In this document: positions 5,946 to 14,073 of the stretch, piece after piece
Layout: every line of letters begins with the position of its first letter
Position numbering within the stretch: position 1 is the first letter of the stretch
Source: JABWBR01 sp036741235
GTDB lineage: Bacteria; Bacteroidota; Bacteroidia; Chitinophagales; Saprospiraceae
DNA: 22,049 nucleotides
NCBI GenBank assembly: GCA_036741235.1
Contig: DAINSQ010000081.1
Location: 1-22,049 of the forward strand
Reading direction: 5' to 3'
Notes under the pieces: model-generated
Seen by the model: only the letters and a program-made list of their open reading frames with translations
Database searches by the model: none
Told to the model about the DNA's origin: nothing
Made by a program: the position numbers and the translations under genes

Positions 5946-6233
5946 AACGCCATAAATGTAAACACCCAGGCAATTGGCTTAAACTACCTCGCTACAATCC
6001 TGGCGCATGAAATGGGCCACTGCATTGGCTTCCGCCATACGGACTATATGGACCGCTCTTACAGCTGCGGCGGCGCTTATGCCAACGAAGGCGCCAGCAC
6101 GGTAGGCGCTGTTCACATTCCCGGCACGCCGACCGGCCCGGATCCCAATTCATGGATGCTGGCTTGCATTGGCAGCGGCCAAAACCGCGATTTCAACAAC
6201 AACGACAAGACGGCGTTGGGTTATCTGTACTAG
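5946..6233 (+). pseudogene. M57-type metallopeptidase, 5'-truncated relic
   Basis: The open frame after the stop at 5943-5945 encodes NAINVNTQAIGLNYLATILAHEMGHCIGFRH and onwards to the end. It has a complete zinc motif HExxHxxGxxH (6006-6038), a Met-turn-like DYMDRSYSCGG, and the family C-terminus GAVHIPGTPTGPDPNSWMLACIG..FNNNDKTALGYLY. These mark the C-terminal half of dual-action HEIGH (M57) peptidases, secreted zinc proteases common in Bacteroidota. The signal peptide, propeptide and N-terminal catalytic half are missing. In-frame sequence upstream of the stop (about 5898-5942) may be a mutated continuation, and then the inverted repeat at 5833-5893 interrupts. The only ATG in frame (6012) would delete the first zinc His and the Glu, so an active product is not credible. 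Confidence 0.8.
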
Positions 6234-6254
6234 TATTTTCCGATAATATCACAA

Positions 6255-6300
6255 TAGAGAGGGGCGCTCCTGAGTATAGAAGCGCCCCTCTCTATTTTCT
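6255..6300. terminator. strong hairpin terminator, possibly bidirectional
   Basis: TAGAGAGGGGCGCT (6255-6268) and AGCGCCCCTCTCTA (6281-6294) form a perfect 14-bp stem with a 12-nt loop, followed on the plus strand by TTTTCT. It lies 21 bp after the metallopeptidase relic stop and 68 bp beyond the stop of the minus-strand TPR gene, so it could end transcripts from both sides. A pyrimidine-rich tract (about 6284-6340) follows on the plus strand. Confidence 0.7.
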
Positions 6301-6362
6301 CTCACTCCCTCTCTCTCACCCTCTCTCCCTCCATCCAAGACGGCAGGGCGTGAAGCCTTGCA

Positions 6363-7766
6363 TTACTTGTAGCGTACCTTCACCGTTTCTCCGATCCAGC
6401 AGCCTACGGTAGCGGTAGCGCCTTCGCTCACGCCGCGCATAAAGCCTTCCTGGCGGTCGGGCAGGGCTGCGGAATAGTTGCCGATTCGTTCGTTGGCTTC
6501 GCCGGACACATCGCTGTCGATAGAGCGGGCGTAGGCATATTTATCGATAGCGGCGATAATAGCCAGGCGTGAATTCCAGTCGTCGCCGCAGTTGCGGCTT
6601 GTTTTGGCGTACATATCGCCGATGAGCAGGTAGGGGCGGCCCCAGTTGGGGCGGAGGCTGGCGGCCTTGCGGGCGTTTTCGCGGGCCGACTGATACTCGC
6701 CGAATTCCCAGGTTTGGATAAAGGCCAGGCTGTAGTAGTACTGGGCTTTATTGTCGTTATTATTGTCCGTTTCGATAGCTTCCTTGTATCGAGCGGCTGC
6801 CTGCCGGTATTTGCCTTCTTTCTGGAGCATAGCGGCATCGTAGCCGGGGTTATTGACGCGCAGTTCGGCTTCCAGTTTGGCATTGTAGACCTTGGCCAGT
6901 TTTTCGTACGTATCGTGAATCTCTACCATATACTGCGCGGTAGAATCGCAGCCTCTCTGGCGGAGCGTGACATACACATACTTCACCGTTTCGAGGCTGT
7001 CTTTGCCCTGTTCGTAGAGCGGCACCAGTTTATTTTTAAAATAATCGCAGTCAAACACCTGGTTTTCCACTTCTGCGAAATGCAGCAACATACGCGCGCG
7101 GCCGGCTTCGTAATAAGCGGCGTATTGCTGGTTATTTTTAACATTATAGTCTGCAATTTCGATCAGCTTGTCGTGGTAAACGCGAAAGTTTTCCTTGCTG
7201 AGTTGCTTGCTTTTATAAAGATACACCATCACTTGCGCCATGGGGTCAAAGACGATGTACTCTGTATTGTTGCCGCCTTTTTCGATTGCCTTTTCGAACG
7301 TTTGCATAGTTTGCATAGAATAGCCGAAGGCGGGCATATAGAACATATCGTAAGCCTTGCGCCCTAGCAGGAAGCCTTCGTTTTGGTAGCACTGTATTTG
7401 TTCATCATACAGGCGCATAATGACTTCTGCGTATTCTTTTTTCTTGGCGGCGTCGGCTGTTTTATTCAACATAGCCTGGTAAAACAGGCGGCCGTCGCTA
7501 TAATGCGTAGCGCGTTGGCCATCGGCGGCGGGTGCGATATCATAGGCTTTCTTCCAGCTTTCGAAAGCCGTATTGAACGTAGCGTCGTCCATTTTTTCGA
7601 GGTCGGCGGCCTGTTTTCCCTTTACATAGGGTCGATACACCGAGTGGGCGTCGAGCGCTTCCTCTTTTTTAGGCGAGTCGTTCCAGGTTTTGCATTGGGC
7701 GTTCAGGGCGCCTGCAAAAACCAGGACTACTCCTGCGGTTATAAGCAGATGCAATGCTGTTTTCAT
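6363..7766 (-). CDS. secreted TPR-repeat protein
   Basis: The 467-residue protein starts with MKTALHLLITAGVVLVFAGALNAQ, a typical signal peptide ending at AQ, so it is exported to the periplasm. The remainder is mostly alpha-helical with tetratricopeptide-like repeats. The clearest run, near the C-terminus, is AAMLQKEGKYRQAAARYKEAIETDNNN, then YYYSLAFIQTWEFGEYQSARENARKAASLRPNWGRPYLLIGDMYAK. The tail RNCGDDWNSRLAIIAAIDKYAYARSID is a segment I associate with Bacteroidota TPR proteins. The role is probably scaffolding in envelope assembly. The frame is open for ten more codons upstream, but the ATG at 7766 directly follows the stop of the preceding gene (2-bp gap) and gives a clean signal peptide. 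It is the last gene of the M42-PCD-coaX-OMP-TPR run. Confidence 0.75.
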   Translation of the reverse strand: MKTALHLLITAGVVLVFAGALNAQCKTWNDSPKKEEALDAHSVYRPYVKGKQAADLEKMDDATFNTAFESWKKAYDIAPAADGQRATHYSDGRLFYQAMLNKTADAAKKKEYAEVIMRLYDEQIQCYQNEGFLLGRKAYDMFYMPAFGYSMQTMQTFEKAIEKGGNNTEYIVFDPMAQVMVYLYKSKQLSKENFRVYHDKLIEIADYNVKNNQQYAAYYEAGRARMLLHFAEVENQVFDCDYFKNKLVPLYEQGKDSLETVKYVYVTLRQRGCDSTAQYMVEIHDTYEKLAKVYNAKLEAELRVNNPGYDAAMLQKEGKYRQAAARYKEAIETDNNNDNKAQYYYSLAFIQTWEFGEYQSARENARKAASLRPNWGRPYLLIGDMYAKTSRNCGDDWNSRLAIIAAIDKYAYARSIDSDVSGEANERIGNYSAALPDRQEGFMRGVSEGATATVGCWIGETVKVRYK

Positions 7767-7768
7767 AC

Positions 7769-9121
7769 TTAGTTGAATTTGCGTTTGAAAAACCATGAAT
7801 TATCGTTAAGTGTAAAACCGAGAGATAGTTTCACATATGTTTCCTGAAGCACATCGGGTACGCCGAATTTGCCGATTTCGAAAGCGGTCTGGATAAAAGA
7901 AATTTGCTGTCGCGGCATAATAATGGGGAAGCCCAATCCAAAGGTAAAACCATAGCGGGTTACCTGGTCATTGGCGATACTTCGGCCATCGGTCTCGTGG
8001 AAGAGTCCCGCGCGGTATTGTACGCGTTTCCAGTAATCATTATACGAAAACACATCCGGCGTATATTGCACGCCTGCCGCCAGGCGGCTGCCGTCCTGCA
8101 GCGATTCCGGTTTGGCTTCGTTGAGGTATTCGCTCCAGCGGGTTGCGCTGTATTCGATGCCTATGCGCAATTTGTTGATTTCTTCATAAGTAATACCTGC
8201 GGTAAAAGAGCTCGGCATCCGGCCTTTTTCCTTTACTTCTGAAGAATACAAAATGGTATCGCGAATAGCCGCTGACAGGAATCGGTAGTAATAGCGGCTG
8301 CTGTTAGTATTAAAATTAGTTGAAGGACCGCCGTATGCGCCTGCAATCAGGCGTTTGCCGTTGGGCACGCGCTTGCCCGTTTTATCCGTTTTTTTGAAAT
8401 CATAAACATATTGTGCGCCCACTTGCCAAACAAAGCCTCTTACGCTGACCTCGTCGAGGAATTCTGTATCATAAGAAAACGCCAGGCTATCGAAGTTCAC
8501 CTTCCGGCTATTGGTCAATTTGCCAAAAAGATAAGCGGCATTGACGCCCACAGAGAAACCTTTGTACTTGATGCCATTGCCCCATGCCAGTTTGTAAGTT
8601 CCGCCGTTGCCTTTGAGGGCGGTGGTGGCAGTGCCGAAATCGGGGTCAAACTGCTGGGTTAATACGTCGTATCCTACCAGGGTGTAGGGCGACAAGGCGA
8701 GGCTCATACCCAGGTCCCACTTGGATGTCTTGCGGTCGAGCGACTTGTTGATAGGGTTTTTCAGGGGGAAGCCGAGCGCCATATACTGGAGGTTTCCACT
8801 CCATACGCCGGCAGTTTTGTCTTCACTTTTCAACCCGGCGTATTTTGCATAAAGCCCGACTTCAAAAGAAGTAGATATCAGGTGAGGCAATGATGCCGGG
8901 TTGAGCAGGTTGAGTTGGTAGGGGTCGTTGATGGCGGCGCTGAGGCCGGCCATGCCGCCGAAGCCGGCCACGTACTGATCCAGCGGATCGCCAAGGCCGA
9001 AGCGGGACAGCGGTGAATTATTCTTGGGAATAATCCCGTCATTCTGGCTTTGCCCCCAAAGCAGATTGCCTGCGCAGCAAAGCGCAACTCCCACAAAAAC
9101 ACTACGCCACTTGATTGACAT
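7769..9121 (-). CDS. predicted outer-membrane beta-barrel protein
   Basis: A 450-residue protein with an N-terminal signal peptide (MSIKWRSVFVGVALCCAGNLLWGQ). A segment NNSPLSRFGLGDPLDQYVAGFGGMAGLSAAI..PYQLNLLNPASL follows, the N-terminal motif of a Bacteroidota outer-membrane family reminiscent of FadL/OMPP1 barrels. The rest alternates aromatic and polar residues in beta strands (e.g. GFSVGVNAAYLFGKL, SSFTAGITYEEINKLRIGIEYSATRW). Its start overlaps the end of coaX by 20 bp, so the two are translationally coupled. From memory, coaX followed by such an OMP and then a TPR protein is a conserved Bacteroidota arrangement, which supports the annotation but gives no substrate. Family function is unknown. 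Confidence 0.75.
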   Translation of the reverse strand: MSIKWRSVFVGVALCCAGNLLWGQSQNDGIIPKNNSPLSRFGLGDPLDQYVAGFGGMAGLSAAINDPYQLNLLNPASLPHLISTSFEVGLYAKYAGLKSEDKTAGVWSGNLQYMALGFPLKNPINKSLDRKTSKWDLGMSLALSPYTLVGYDVLTQQFDPDFGTATTALKGNGGTYKLAWGNGIKYKGFSVGVNAAYLFGKLTNSRKVNFDSLAFSYDTEFLDEVSVRGFVWQVGAQYVYDFKKTDKTGKRVPNGKRLIAGAYGGPSTNFNTNSSRYYYRFLSAAIRDTILYSSEVKEKGRMPSSFTAGITYEEINKLRIGIEYSATRWSEYLNEAKPESLQDGSRLAAGVQYTPDVFSYNDYWKRVQYRAGLFHETDGRSIANDQVTRYGFTFGLGFPIIMPRQQISFIQTAFEIGKFGVPDVLQETYVKLSLGFTLNDNSWFFKRKFN

Positions 9122-9836
9122 TATATTCGAGTATTTTATTTAATCCGAGCAAAACGAGTTCGGAGCGCACAAATATCTGGCTTTTCAGCATTTTTGCCAA
9201 AAAATCAGCGTCTCCGCCTGTCAGAATTACATGAATAGGGTAATAAAGTGTTTTGCATTGGGCTATAAATCCCTCTATTTCGAAAACTGTACCCCACTGA
9301 GCGCCGTTTTGCATGGCGCTTTCGGTGCTATAGCCCAGCCAGTTTTCGGTATTGCCGGGTGCAAGTTCGGGCAATCTTGCGGTGAAAGCGTGCATGGCTT
9401 TCAGTCGCATATTCACTCCCGGCGAAATATTACCGCCGAGGTAATCGCCGTTACCGGTCAGCAGTTCAAAGGTAATACATGTTCCTGCATCGATCACCAG
9501 GCAATGTTGCCCGGGGAACAGCGACAGGGCGCCCGCTACCGCCGCAAGCCGGTCTTTACCAAGCGTTTCGGGGGTGCGGTAATGGTTATTAAATGGTAAA
9601 GGTGTTGAATTGTTGAGCGACAAATAAAAATAATCTTTGCTGAATGCTTCTTCAACTTCACCGGGCAAAACGCCCGCTACACTTGATAAGATGATATTTT
9701 TAACCCGATGGTTGGTTGCGAGCGCAATTAATTCTTCAGCACGCCAGGATTCCCAACTCCACATCTGCTTGAGTTGCCCCGCTTCAAACAGGCCTATTTT
9801 TGTCCTGCTGTTGCCTATGTCGATGGTTAGGTTCAT
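9102..9836 (-). CDS. coaX: type III pantothenate kinase
   Basis: This 244-residue cytoplasmic enzyme phosphorylates pantothenate with ATP, the first committed step of coenzyme A synthesis. ASKHA-fold motifs are all present: DIGNSRTKIG (6-15, phosphate loop), TLGKDRLAAVAGA (91-103, including the GxDR substrate motif), VIDAGTCITFE (114-124), GGNISPG (134-140), LTGGDA (205-210) and SELVLLGLN (225-233). The frame is open upstream across the assembly gap, but that extension is low complexity and the family begins at MNLTIDIGNS, so the start is 9836. The gene overlaps the downstream OMP gene by 20 bp. An octamer repeat lies six bases before the start codon. Confidence 0.93.
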   Translation of the reverse strand: MNLTIDIGNSRTKIGLFEAGQLKQMWSWESWRAEELIALATNHRVKNIILSSVAGVLPGEVEEAFSKDYFYLSLNNSTPLPFNNHYRTPETLGKDRLAAVAGALSLFPGQHCLVIDAGTCITFELLTGNGDYLGGNISPGVNMRLKAMHAFTARLPELAPGNTENWLGYSTESAMQNGAQWGTVFEIEGFIAQCKTLYYPIHVILTGGDADFLAKMLKSQIFVRSELVLLGLNKILEYNVNQVA

Positions 9837-9842
9837 TTTAGG

Positions 9843-9874
9843 TGACAGGGTGACAGGGTGGAAGGGTGAGAGGG
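9843..9874. repeat. octamer tandem repeat abutting the assembly gap
   Basis: Four 8-bp units, TGACAGGG, TGACAGGG, TGGAAGGG and TGAGAGGG, run directly into the N gap. They place GGG every eight bases with 5-nt loops, a possible G-quadruplex on the plus (template) strand, immediately upstream of the coaX start at 9836. The true copy number is hidden by the gap. Confidence 0.7.
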
Positions 9875-9884
9875 NNNNNNNNNN
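9875..9884. other. assembly gap (10 N)
   Basis: Ten N residues lie between the octamer repeat and a T-rich tract containing 15 consecutive T (9892-9906). The round number suggests a placeholder, so real length is unknown. The 135-bp space between the coaX and PCD genes otherwise holds only low-complexity sequence. Confidence 0.95.
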
Positions 9885-9971
9885 TTTCTTGTTTTTTTTT
9901 TTTTTTGTTGTTTTGTGTTGTAGTGGTGTAATGGGTGTCAGGGGAGGGTTATTGTGTCTTAATCCTGGCAT

Positions 9972-10214
9972 TCAGCGATATTTTGCATATACCTGATCAA
10001 TGGTTGATGCCAGTTTCCGGTCTTTTTCCGTAACTAAACCGCCGGCGTCGTGGGTATTCAGCGAAATATCGACCGTATTCCACACATTGCGCCAGTTGGG
10101 GTGGTGTTGTTGCCGTTCGGCATGGAAAGCCACTTCGGTCATAAAAGTAAAAGCCTCCACAAAATTTTTAAATGTAAACGAGGCATGGAGGGCATTATCT
10201 TTTTCTGTCCACAT
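9972..10214 (-). CDS. pterin-4a-carbinolamine dehydratase
   Basis: An 80-residue protein with the full PCD signature: FTFMTEVAFHAERQQHHPNWRNVWNTVDISLNTHDAGGLVTEKD, including the catalytic His37-His38-Pro39, the Trp-Asn-Val segment, and His55-Asp56. It dehydrates 4a-hydroxytetrahydropterin so that quinonoid dihydropterin can be recycled, normally beside an aromatic amino-acid hydroxylase; none is in this window. Full PCDs are about 95-115 residues. This one begins with MWTEKDNALHASFTFKNF, so it keeps the core helix-strand body with a short N-terminus. It follows the M42 peptidase by 11 bp and is probably cotranscribed with it. Confidence 0.88.
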   Translation of the reverse strand: MWTEKDNALHASFTFKNFVEAFTFMTEVAFHAERQQHHPNWRNVWNTVDISLNTHDAGGLVTEKDRKLASTIDQVYAKYR

Positions 10215-10225
10215 AGCGTATCATT

Positions 10226-11341
10226 TTAAACATACAAATCATCGGTGGTTTGATTTCCCGTTGCCTGTGGCGGTTCGTAGCGTGTATGGCCGAAGCCCCA
10301 GTCGTATTGATCGAGGTGAAGCAGCGCCACCTTCAGCAAATCGATACAATGGCGTATATCGCCTTTGTGGGCCAATTCTATGGTTTGGTGAATATGGCGC
10401 AGCGGTATAGAGATAGCTCCGGAGATAGCGCCTTTTTTGCCCTGGCGTTGAACGCCGGCCGTATCGGTGCCTCCGGCGGGCAATATTTCGGGTTGCCAGG
10501 GGATGCCGTTGGTGTCGGCCAAGGTTTTGAGGTAATTCACCATGCGGTAATCGCTTATCACGGAGGCGTCCATAATTTTGATAGCGGCGCCTTTACCGAG
10601 TCGGGTCACCATTTCGTGAGGGTTGGCGCCGGGCACATCGAAAGCGATCGTCACATCGAGGCCGAAACCAAAATCGGGGTCGATAAGGTGGGCTGACGAC
10701 ATAGCGCCGCGCAGGCCTACTTCTTCCTGCACGGTGAATACGGCATAGATATCGCAGGGAGGCGTTTGCCCCTGTAATTCGCGAAGGGTTTCCAGCAGGA
10801 TAAACACCGAAACGCGGTTGTCGAGCGATTTGCTGTTGACACAATCGCCCATTTCTATTAGTTCGCGTTCACGGGTTACGGGGTCGCCAATGGCGATAAG
10901 CGCTTCGGCTTCCTTTTTGCTTAGGCCTGTATCGATAAAATATTCGTTGATAGGCACGGCTTTGGTGCGCTCTTCGGGGCGCATGAGGTGTACGGGTTTG
11001 GAGCCCATCACGCCGATCACATCGCGTTTGCCATGAACGATAACCCTTTGGGAAGTAAGGGTTTTGGGGTCAAAACCGCCGAGGGGGTGAAACCGGAGGA
11101 ACCCGTCATCGTCGATATGCGTGACGATAAAAGCGATCTCATCCATATGGGCTGCGATCATTACCTTTTTGCGTGTTTTGCCCTTTTTCAGCGCAATCAC
11201 GTTGCCCATATTGTCGATGGTCAGTTCATCAGCCAGCGGGGTAGCTTCCTTGACCACCAGGTCGCGGATAGGTTGTTCGAAACCCGGCGCTCCCGGCGTT
11301 TCGCATATTTTTTTCAGCAATGCAACATTAATCATATTCAA
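10226..11341 (-). CDS. M42 family metallopeptidase (glutamyl aminopeptidase-like)
   Basis: A 371-residue cytoplasmic dinuclear-metal aminopeptidase of the M42 family, whose members form large tetrahedral complexes that trim peptides. Metal ligands and catalytic residues are visible: His65 and Asp67 in AAHMDE, Asp174 in KSLDNR, Glu206-Glu207 in VQEEVGLRG, Asp235 in IAFDVPG and His316 or His318 in LRHIHQT. The PAGGTDTAG segment at 288-296 is also typical. Length matches the family (about 340-370), with a slightly extended C-terminal tail. An alternative start at the third codon (11335) is possible. A TAnnTTTG box stands about 20 bp upstream. It heads a minus-strand run continuing with PCD and probably coaX. 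Confidence 0.9.
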   Translation of the reverse strand: MNMINVALLKKICETPGAPGFEQPIRDLVVKEATPLADELTIDNMGNVIALKKGKTRKKVMIAAHMDEIAFIVTHIDDDGFLRFHPLGGFDPKTLTSQRVIVHGKRDVIGVMGSKPVHLMRPEERTKAVPINEYFIDTGLSKKEAEALIAIGDPVTRERELIEMGDCVNSKSLDNRVSVFILLETLRELQGQTPPCDIYAVFTVQEEVGLRGAMSSAHLIDPDFGFGLDVTIAFDVPGANPHEMVTRLGKGAAIKIMDASVISDYRMVNYLKTLADTNGIPWQPEILPAGGTDTAGVQRQGKKGAISGAISIPLRHIHQTIELAHKGDIRHCIDLLKVALLHLDQYDWGFGHTRYEPPQATGNQTTDDLYV

Positions 11342-11364
11342 TATAAGCTTTGCGCCTCAAGCGT

Positions 11365-11372
11365 CAAAGATA
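11365..11372 (-). promoter_or_regulatory. -7 promoter box for M42 peptidase gene
   Basis: On the minus strand TATCTTTG is a perfect TAnnTTTG match, with the start codon about 24 bases downstream. I see no good -33 element at 19-21 bp, so confidence is moderate. It shares the 107-bp divergent region with the flippase promoter. Confidence 0.4.
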
Positions 11373-11401
11373 ATGCATACATCCCAAAGATTGCTGCTTT
11401 A

Positions 11402-11432
11402 TTGGCGGCTTGCCGATTTTGTGGTAACATTG
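11402..11432 (+). promoter_or_regulatory. candidate promoter of flippase gene
   Basis: TTG (11402-11404), a 20-bp spacer and TAACATTG (11425-11432, one mismatch to TAnnTTTG) lie just upstream of the ATG at 11449, predicting a very short leader of about 10 nt. Same spacing as the DUF3800 promoter. Confidence 0.4.
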
Positions 11433-11448
11433 CGGGAAAGAAAAGGGC

Positions 11449-12939
11449 ATGTCGCTGGCGAAATTGACAAAAGAAACGGCTATTTATGGCATTAGCGCCA
11501 TTGCGGGGCGTTTTTTGTATTTTTTACTTACGCCGTTGTATACCTATCAGTTGGAAAACCGCTCTGATTACGGGGTGGTATCCAATTTGTTTGCCATTGT
11601 AGCCCTGCTGATGATCGCTTTTACATATCGCATGGAGACGGCTTATTTCCGCTATGGTACCGGCGTAGAGCCGCCGCAGGCCGAAAAAGCGTTTCGTACA
11701 GCTTCGATTTCCATTGCCCTGTCGTCGGTGGGATTGGGGGCATTGTTGTGGTCGTTGGCCGGCCCCATCGCCCAGTTGTTTCAATACCCCGAGTATACGC
11801 ACCTGGTAAAGATGTGCGTACTCATTCTCTGTCTTGACGCTTTGTGCGAAATTCCCTTTGCCCGGCTTCGGCTGGAGGGGCGCGCCAGGTTGTATGCGTT
11901 TATTCGCCTTGGCGTCATTCTGATTAATATCGGAGGAAATTTGTTTTTCCTGCTGTTGTGTCCCTATCTTTTGAAGCATGAAGGTTTTGCCTGGGCGCAT
12001 CATCTTATTCAGACTATTTACCATCCGGAACAAGCCATCACCTACATTTTTCTGTCCAATGTAATGGCCAGCGCTTTTGCGTTGGTATTGCTATTGCCGG
12101 TATACCGGCGTATGGAATGGCGCTTCGACGGGGTTTTGTGGCGGCAGATGATGGTATACGCCTTGCCGCTTATTCTGGTAGGTTTTTCATATGTAATCAA
12201 CGAAACCTTTTCCCGGCAGATGATGCCTTTCCTTTTAGAAGGAACGGCAAAGATGCGGCAGGAGCAACTGGGCATTTATGGCGCCAACTACAAGCTGGCC
12301 ATGTTGTTGAGTCTGTTCACGCAGGCTTTTCGCTACGGCGCCGAGCCGTTTTTCTTCAAACACAAAAATGCCGAAAATGCCCGTCAACTTTATGCCGACG
12401 TGGCGCTGTATTTCACTGTTTTTATGGCGTTCGGTTTTCTGGGCGTGATGTTATACCTCGATGTGTTAAAATATTTCATCGCTCCGGGTTATTGGGCGGG
12501 ATTGGGGGTAGTGCCCATTTTGCTGATGGCCAATCTGTTTTTGGGCCTCTACTACAATTTATCGGTATGGTACCGGGTGAACGACCTTACGCATTGGGGA
12601 GCCTACATTTCAATAGGCGGCGCGGCGGTGACTATAGCGCTTAATATTTGGTGGATACCGCTAGTAGGCTACTACGGCTCTGCATGGGCTACATTGATCT
12701 GTTATTCCAGCATGGCGGCTGCCTGCTACCTGATTGGCCAGCGTTTTTTTGCAGTGCCTTATAATTTGCTGCGCATTGGTGTGTATATAGCTTTGGCGTT
12801 GGGCATTTACGCCCTGAGTTTGTTAATATCGCCTACAGGGCTGGTATGGCGGCTGGTTATAAATACCGGATTAATCGCACTGTTTATCCTGGCAGTATAT
12901 ATTTTGGAAAAGAAAAAACTGGCGGCTGTGCTGCGCTAG
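11449..12939 (+). CDS. polysaccharide/lipid-linked oligosaccharide flippase (Wzx/MATE-like)
   Basis: A 496-residue polytopic inner-membrane protein with about 14 hydrophobic helices across its length. The N-terminal KLTKETAIYGISAIAGRFLYFLLTPLYTYQL is the characteristic first-helix motif of the polysaccharide biosynthesis (Wzx-like) family. Such proteins flip undecaprenyl-linked saccharides from cytoplasm to periplasm for surface polysaccharide or LPS assembly. Central loops carry Arg/Glu-rich segments (ETFSRQMMPFLLEGTAKMRQEQLGIYGANYKL), and the second half repeats the helical pattern, as expected. No glycosyltransferase or polymerase is adjacent, so its saccharide cannot be guessed. It is the only plus-strand gene in the core part. 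It is transcribed divergently from M42, and its TAG overlaps the TAG of the convergent lipoprotein gene within CTAG at 12936-12939. Confidence 0.85.
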   Translation: MSLAKLTKETAIYGISAIAGRFLYFLLTPLYTYQLENRSDYGVVSNLFAIVALLMIAFTYRMETAYFRYGTGVEPPQAEKAFRTASISIALSSVGLGALLWSLAGPIAQLFQYPEYTHLVKMCVLILCLDALCEIPFARLRLEGRARLYAFIRLGVILINIGGNLFFLLLCPYLLKHEGFAWAHHLIQTIYHPEQAITYIFLSNVMASAFALVLLLPVYRRMEWRFDGVLWRQMMVYALPLILVGFSYVINETFSRQMMPFLLEGTAKMRQEQLGIYGANYKLAMLLSLFTQAFRYGAEPFFFKHKNAENARQLYADVALYFTVFMAFGFLGVMLYLDVLKYFIAPGYWAGLGVVPILLMANLFLGLYYNLSVWYRVNDLTHWGAYISIGGAAVTIALNIWWIPLVGYYGSAWATLICYSSMAAACYLIGQRFFAVPYNLLRIGVYIALALGIYALSLLISPTGLVWRLVINTGLIALFILAVYILEKKKLAAVLR

Positions 12940-13352
12940 TTGGATGATTCTTCCAGTTCTTTCTCCAACTTGTTGAGCGTTTTTTCCATTTTTTTGCGAA
13001 AGTCCTGCATATTTTCCTGCATTTGCTTATCGAGTTCGCGGCTTTTTTCGCTTAGTTCTTCTTTGCTTTTTTTCAGTTCATCAATTCTTTTGGAAAGTTG
13101 CGCTTTGGCGTCTGTTTTGGCGATTGTCAATTCTTTTTCCAGTTCGGCGATCTCCTCGTCAATCTGGGCGGCGGCTTTGTCAATTTCCGCTTGCATCTCG
13201 CGGCGGCTATCGGCCAACTCCACTTCCAGGTCTTTGCCCAATTCTTCAACTTTATTTTTGGCTTTTTCAATATCGGACTCTTTGGCCCGCGTACACGAAA
13301 AACCGGTTAAAAGCAGCAAGACAGCGCTGAACGCCAGGAGATACGTCTTCAT
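12936..13352 (-). CDS. coiled-coil lipoprotein
   Basis: A 138-residue product with MKTYLLAFSAVLLLLTGFSC at the N-terminus, a signal peptide ending in a lipobox-like GFSC, so Cys20 would be lipidated and the protein anchored to an envelope membrane. The -3 residue is Gly rather than Leu, a loose match. Residues 25-138 are almost entirely Glu/Lys/Asp/Gln with heptad Leu/Ile/Ala, one long coiled coil. No family is recognised. It starts 3 bp after the stop of the DUF4294 gene and is likely cotranscribed with it. The role may be as an envelope spacer or binding partner, which is inference. Confidence 0.7.
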   Translation of the reverse strand: MKTYLLAFSAVLLLLTGFSCTRAKESDIEKAKNKVEELGKDLEVELADSRREMQAEIDKAAAQIDEEIAELEKELTIAKTDAKAQLSKRIDELKKSKEELSEKSRELDKQMQENMQDFRKKMEKTLNKLEKELEESSN

Positions 13353-13355
13353 GAC

Positions 13356-13964
13356 TTATTTATTACTCACTTGATAGGAAATATTGAAATCGTCGAGTAC
13401 GAGGTCGAGGATGGGGTCTTCTCCCCGCTTATAACCTTCGCGCAGGCGGTGGCCGTAGAAGCGGCCCATCGTGCTCCAATAGGTGGCGGTAAATCCGCCG
13501 CGAAGTTCTTTGATTAATTCATAGGTAGGCACGTTGAGTTCTTTTTCCACCATTTTCATCAATATCATGCCTTGAGTGCGGCTCAGTTTGCGCAGCGGCT
13601 CTTCAAATTTATCGTCGAGTTCTTTCTGCAAATGCTTGACATATCGCTTCGATTTGCCCCTGCGCATTTCTGCGGTGGCTATTTCAACCTGCCGGAATAC
13701 TTTTACGGCCTCTACGGCAAAGGGATAAACCTTTACGGCATAAGCGCGGTAGCGACGGTATTTTTTGTAGTCTTCGTCGCTGGCAAAACTGCGAAATGAA
13801 GACACCGAAACGTCTTCCAACTGGGCAATCAACAAGGTATCGCCACAATCGTCGATGATATAGGGAAGCACCTTTCCTGCAATGGTAACGGTACCCCGCT
13901 GTTCCTGTGCGCCGAGGATAAGGACAAAGTTGATCAGTGCCGACAGGGTTAACAAAATTCTCAT
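13356..13964 (-). CDS. DUF4294 domain-containing protein
   Basis: A 202-residue protein with an N-terminal signal-like segment (MRILLTLSALINFVLILGAQEQ) followed by the DUF4294 region. Conserved landmarks are DEDYKKYRRYRAYAVKVYPFAVEAVKVFRQVE (63-94), the basic KSKRYVKHLQKELDDKFEEPLRKLSRTQGMILMKMVEKEL, and RGGFTATYWSTMGRFYGHRLREGYKRGEDPILDLVLDDF near the end. The domain is found widely in Bacteroidota, function unknown; export suggests a periplasmic location. It is followed 3 bp later by the coiled-coil lipoprotein, a likely two-gene unit. The 109 bp upstream show no clear TAnnTTTG box. Confidence 0.82.
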   Translation of the reverse strand: MRILLTLSALINFVLILGAQEQRGTVTIAGKVLPYIIDDCGDTLLIAQLEDVSVSSFRSFASDEDYKKYRRYRAYAVKVYPFAVEAVKVFRQVEIATAEMRRGKSKRYVKHLQKELDDKFEEPLRKLSRTQGMILMKMVEKELNVPTYELIKELRGGFTATYWSTMGRFYGHRLREGYKRGEDPILDLVLDDFNISYQVSNK

Positions 13965-14073
13965 TTCTACCGGTTTTTTACTTTTCTTTACTATACTTAA
14001 ACAACCGAGTTAAGATAAGGGTTAAACGCAGTTTGGTTAAAATATATTTTGAGGATTGAACCTGCCCGGCGGG

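Noticed and set aside
6284..6340. Pyrimidine-rich tract after the terminator as a gene or structured element
   Set aside because: It is simple CT-rich sequence with no stable pairing or open frame; it adds nothing beyond low complexity.
9837..9971. 45-residue N-terminal extension of coaX through the gap
   Set aside because: It is low-complexity translation of repeat, N and T-run sequence; family members begin at MNLTIDIGNS.
12936..12939. Overlapping stop codons of convergent genes as a regulatory feature
   Set aside because: CTAG shared by two TAG stops is a compact end-to-end arrangement; there is no sign of a function beyond spacing.
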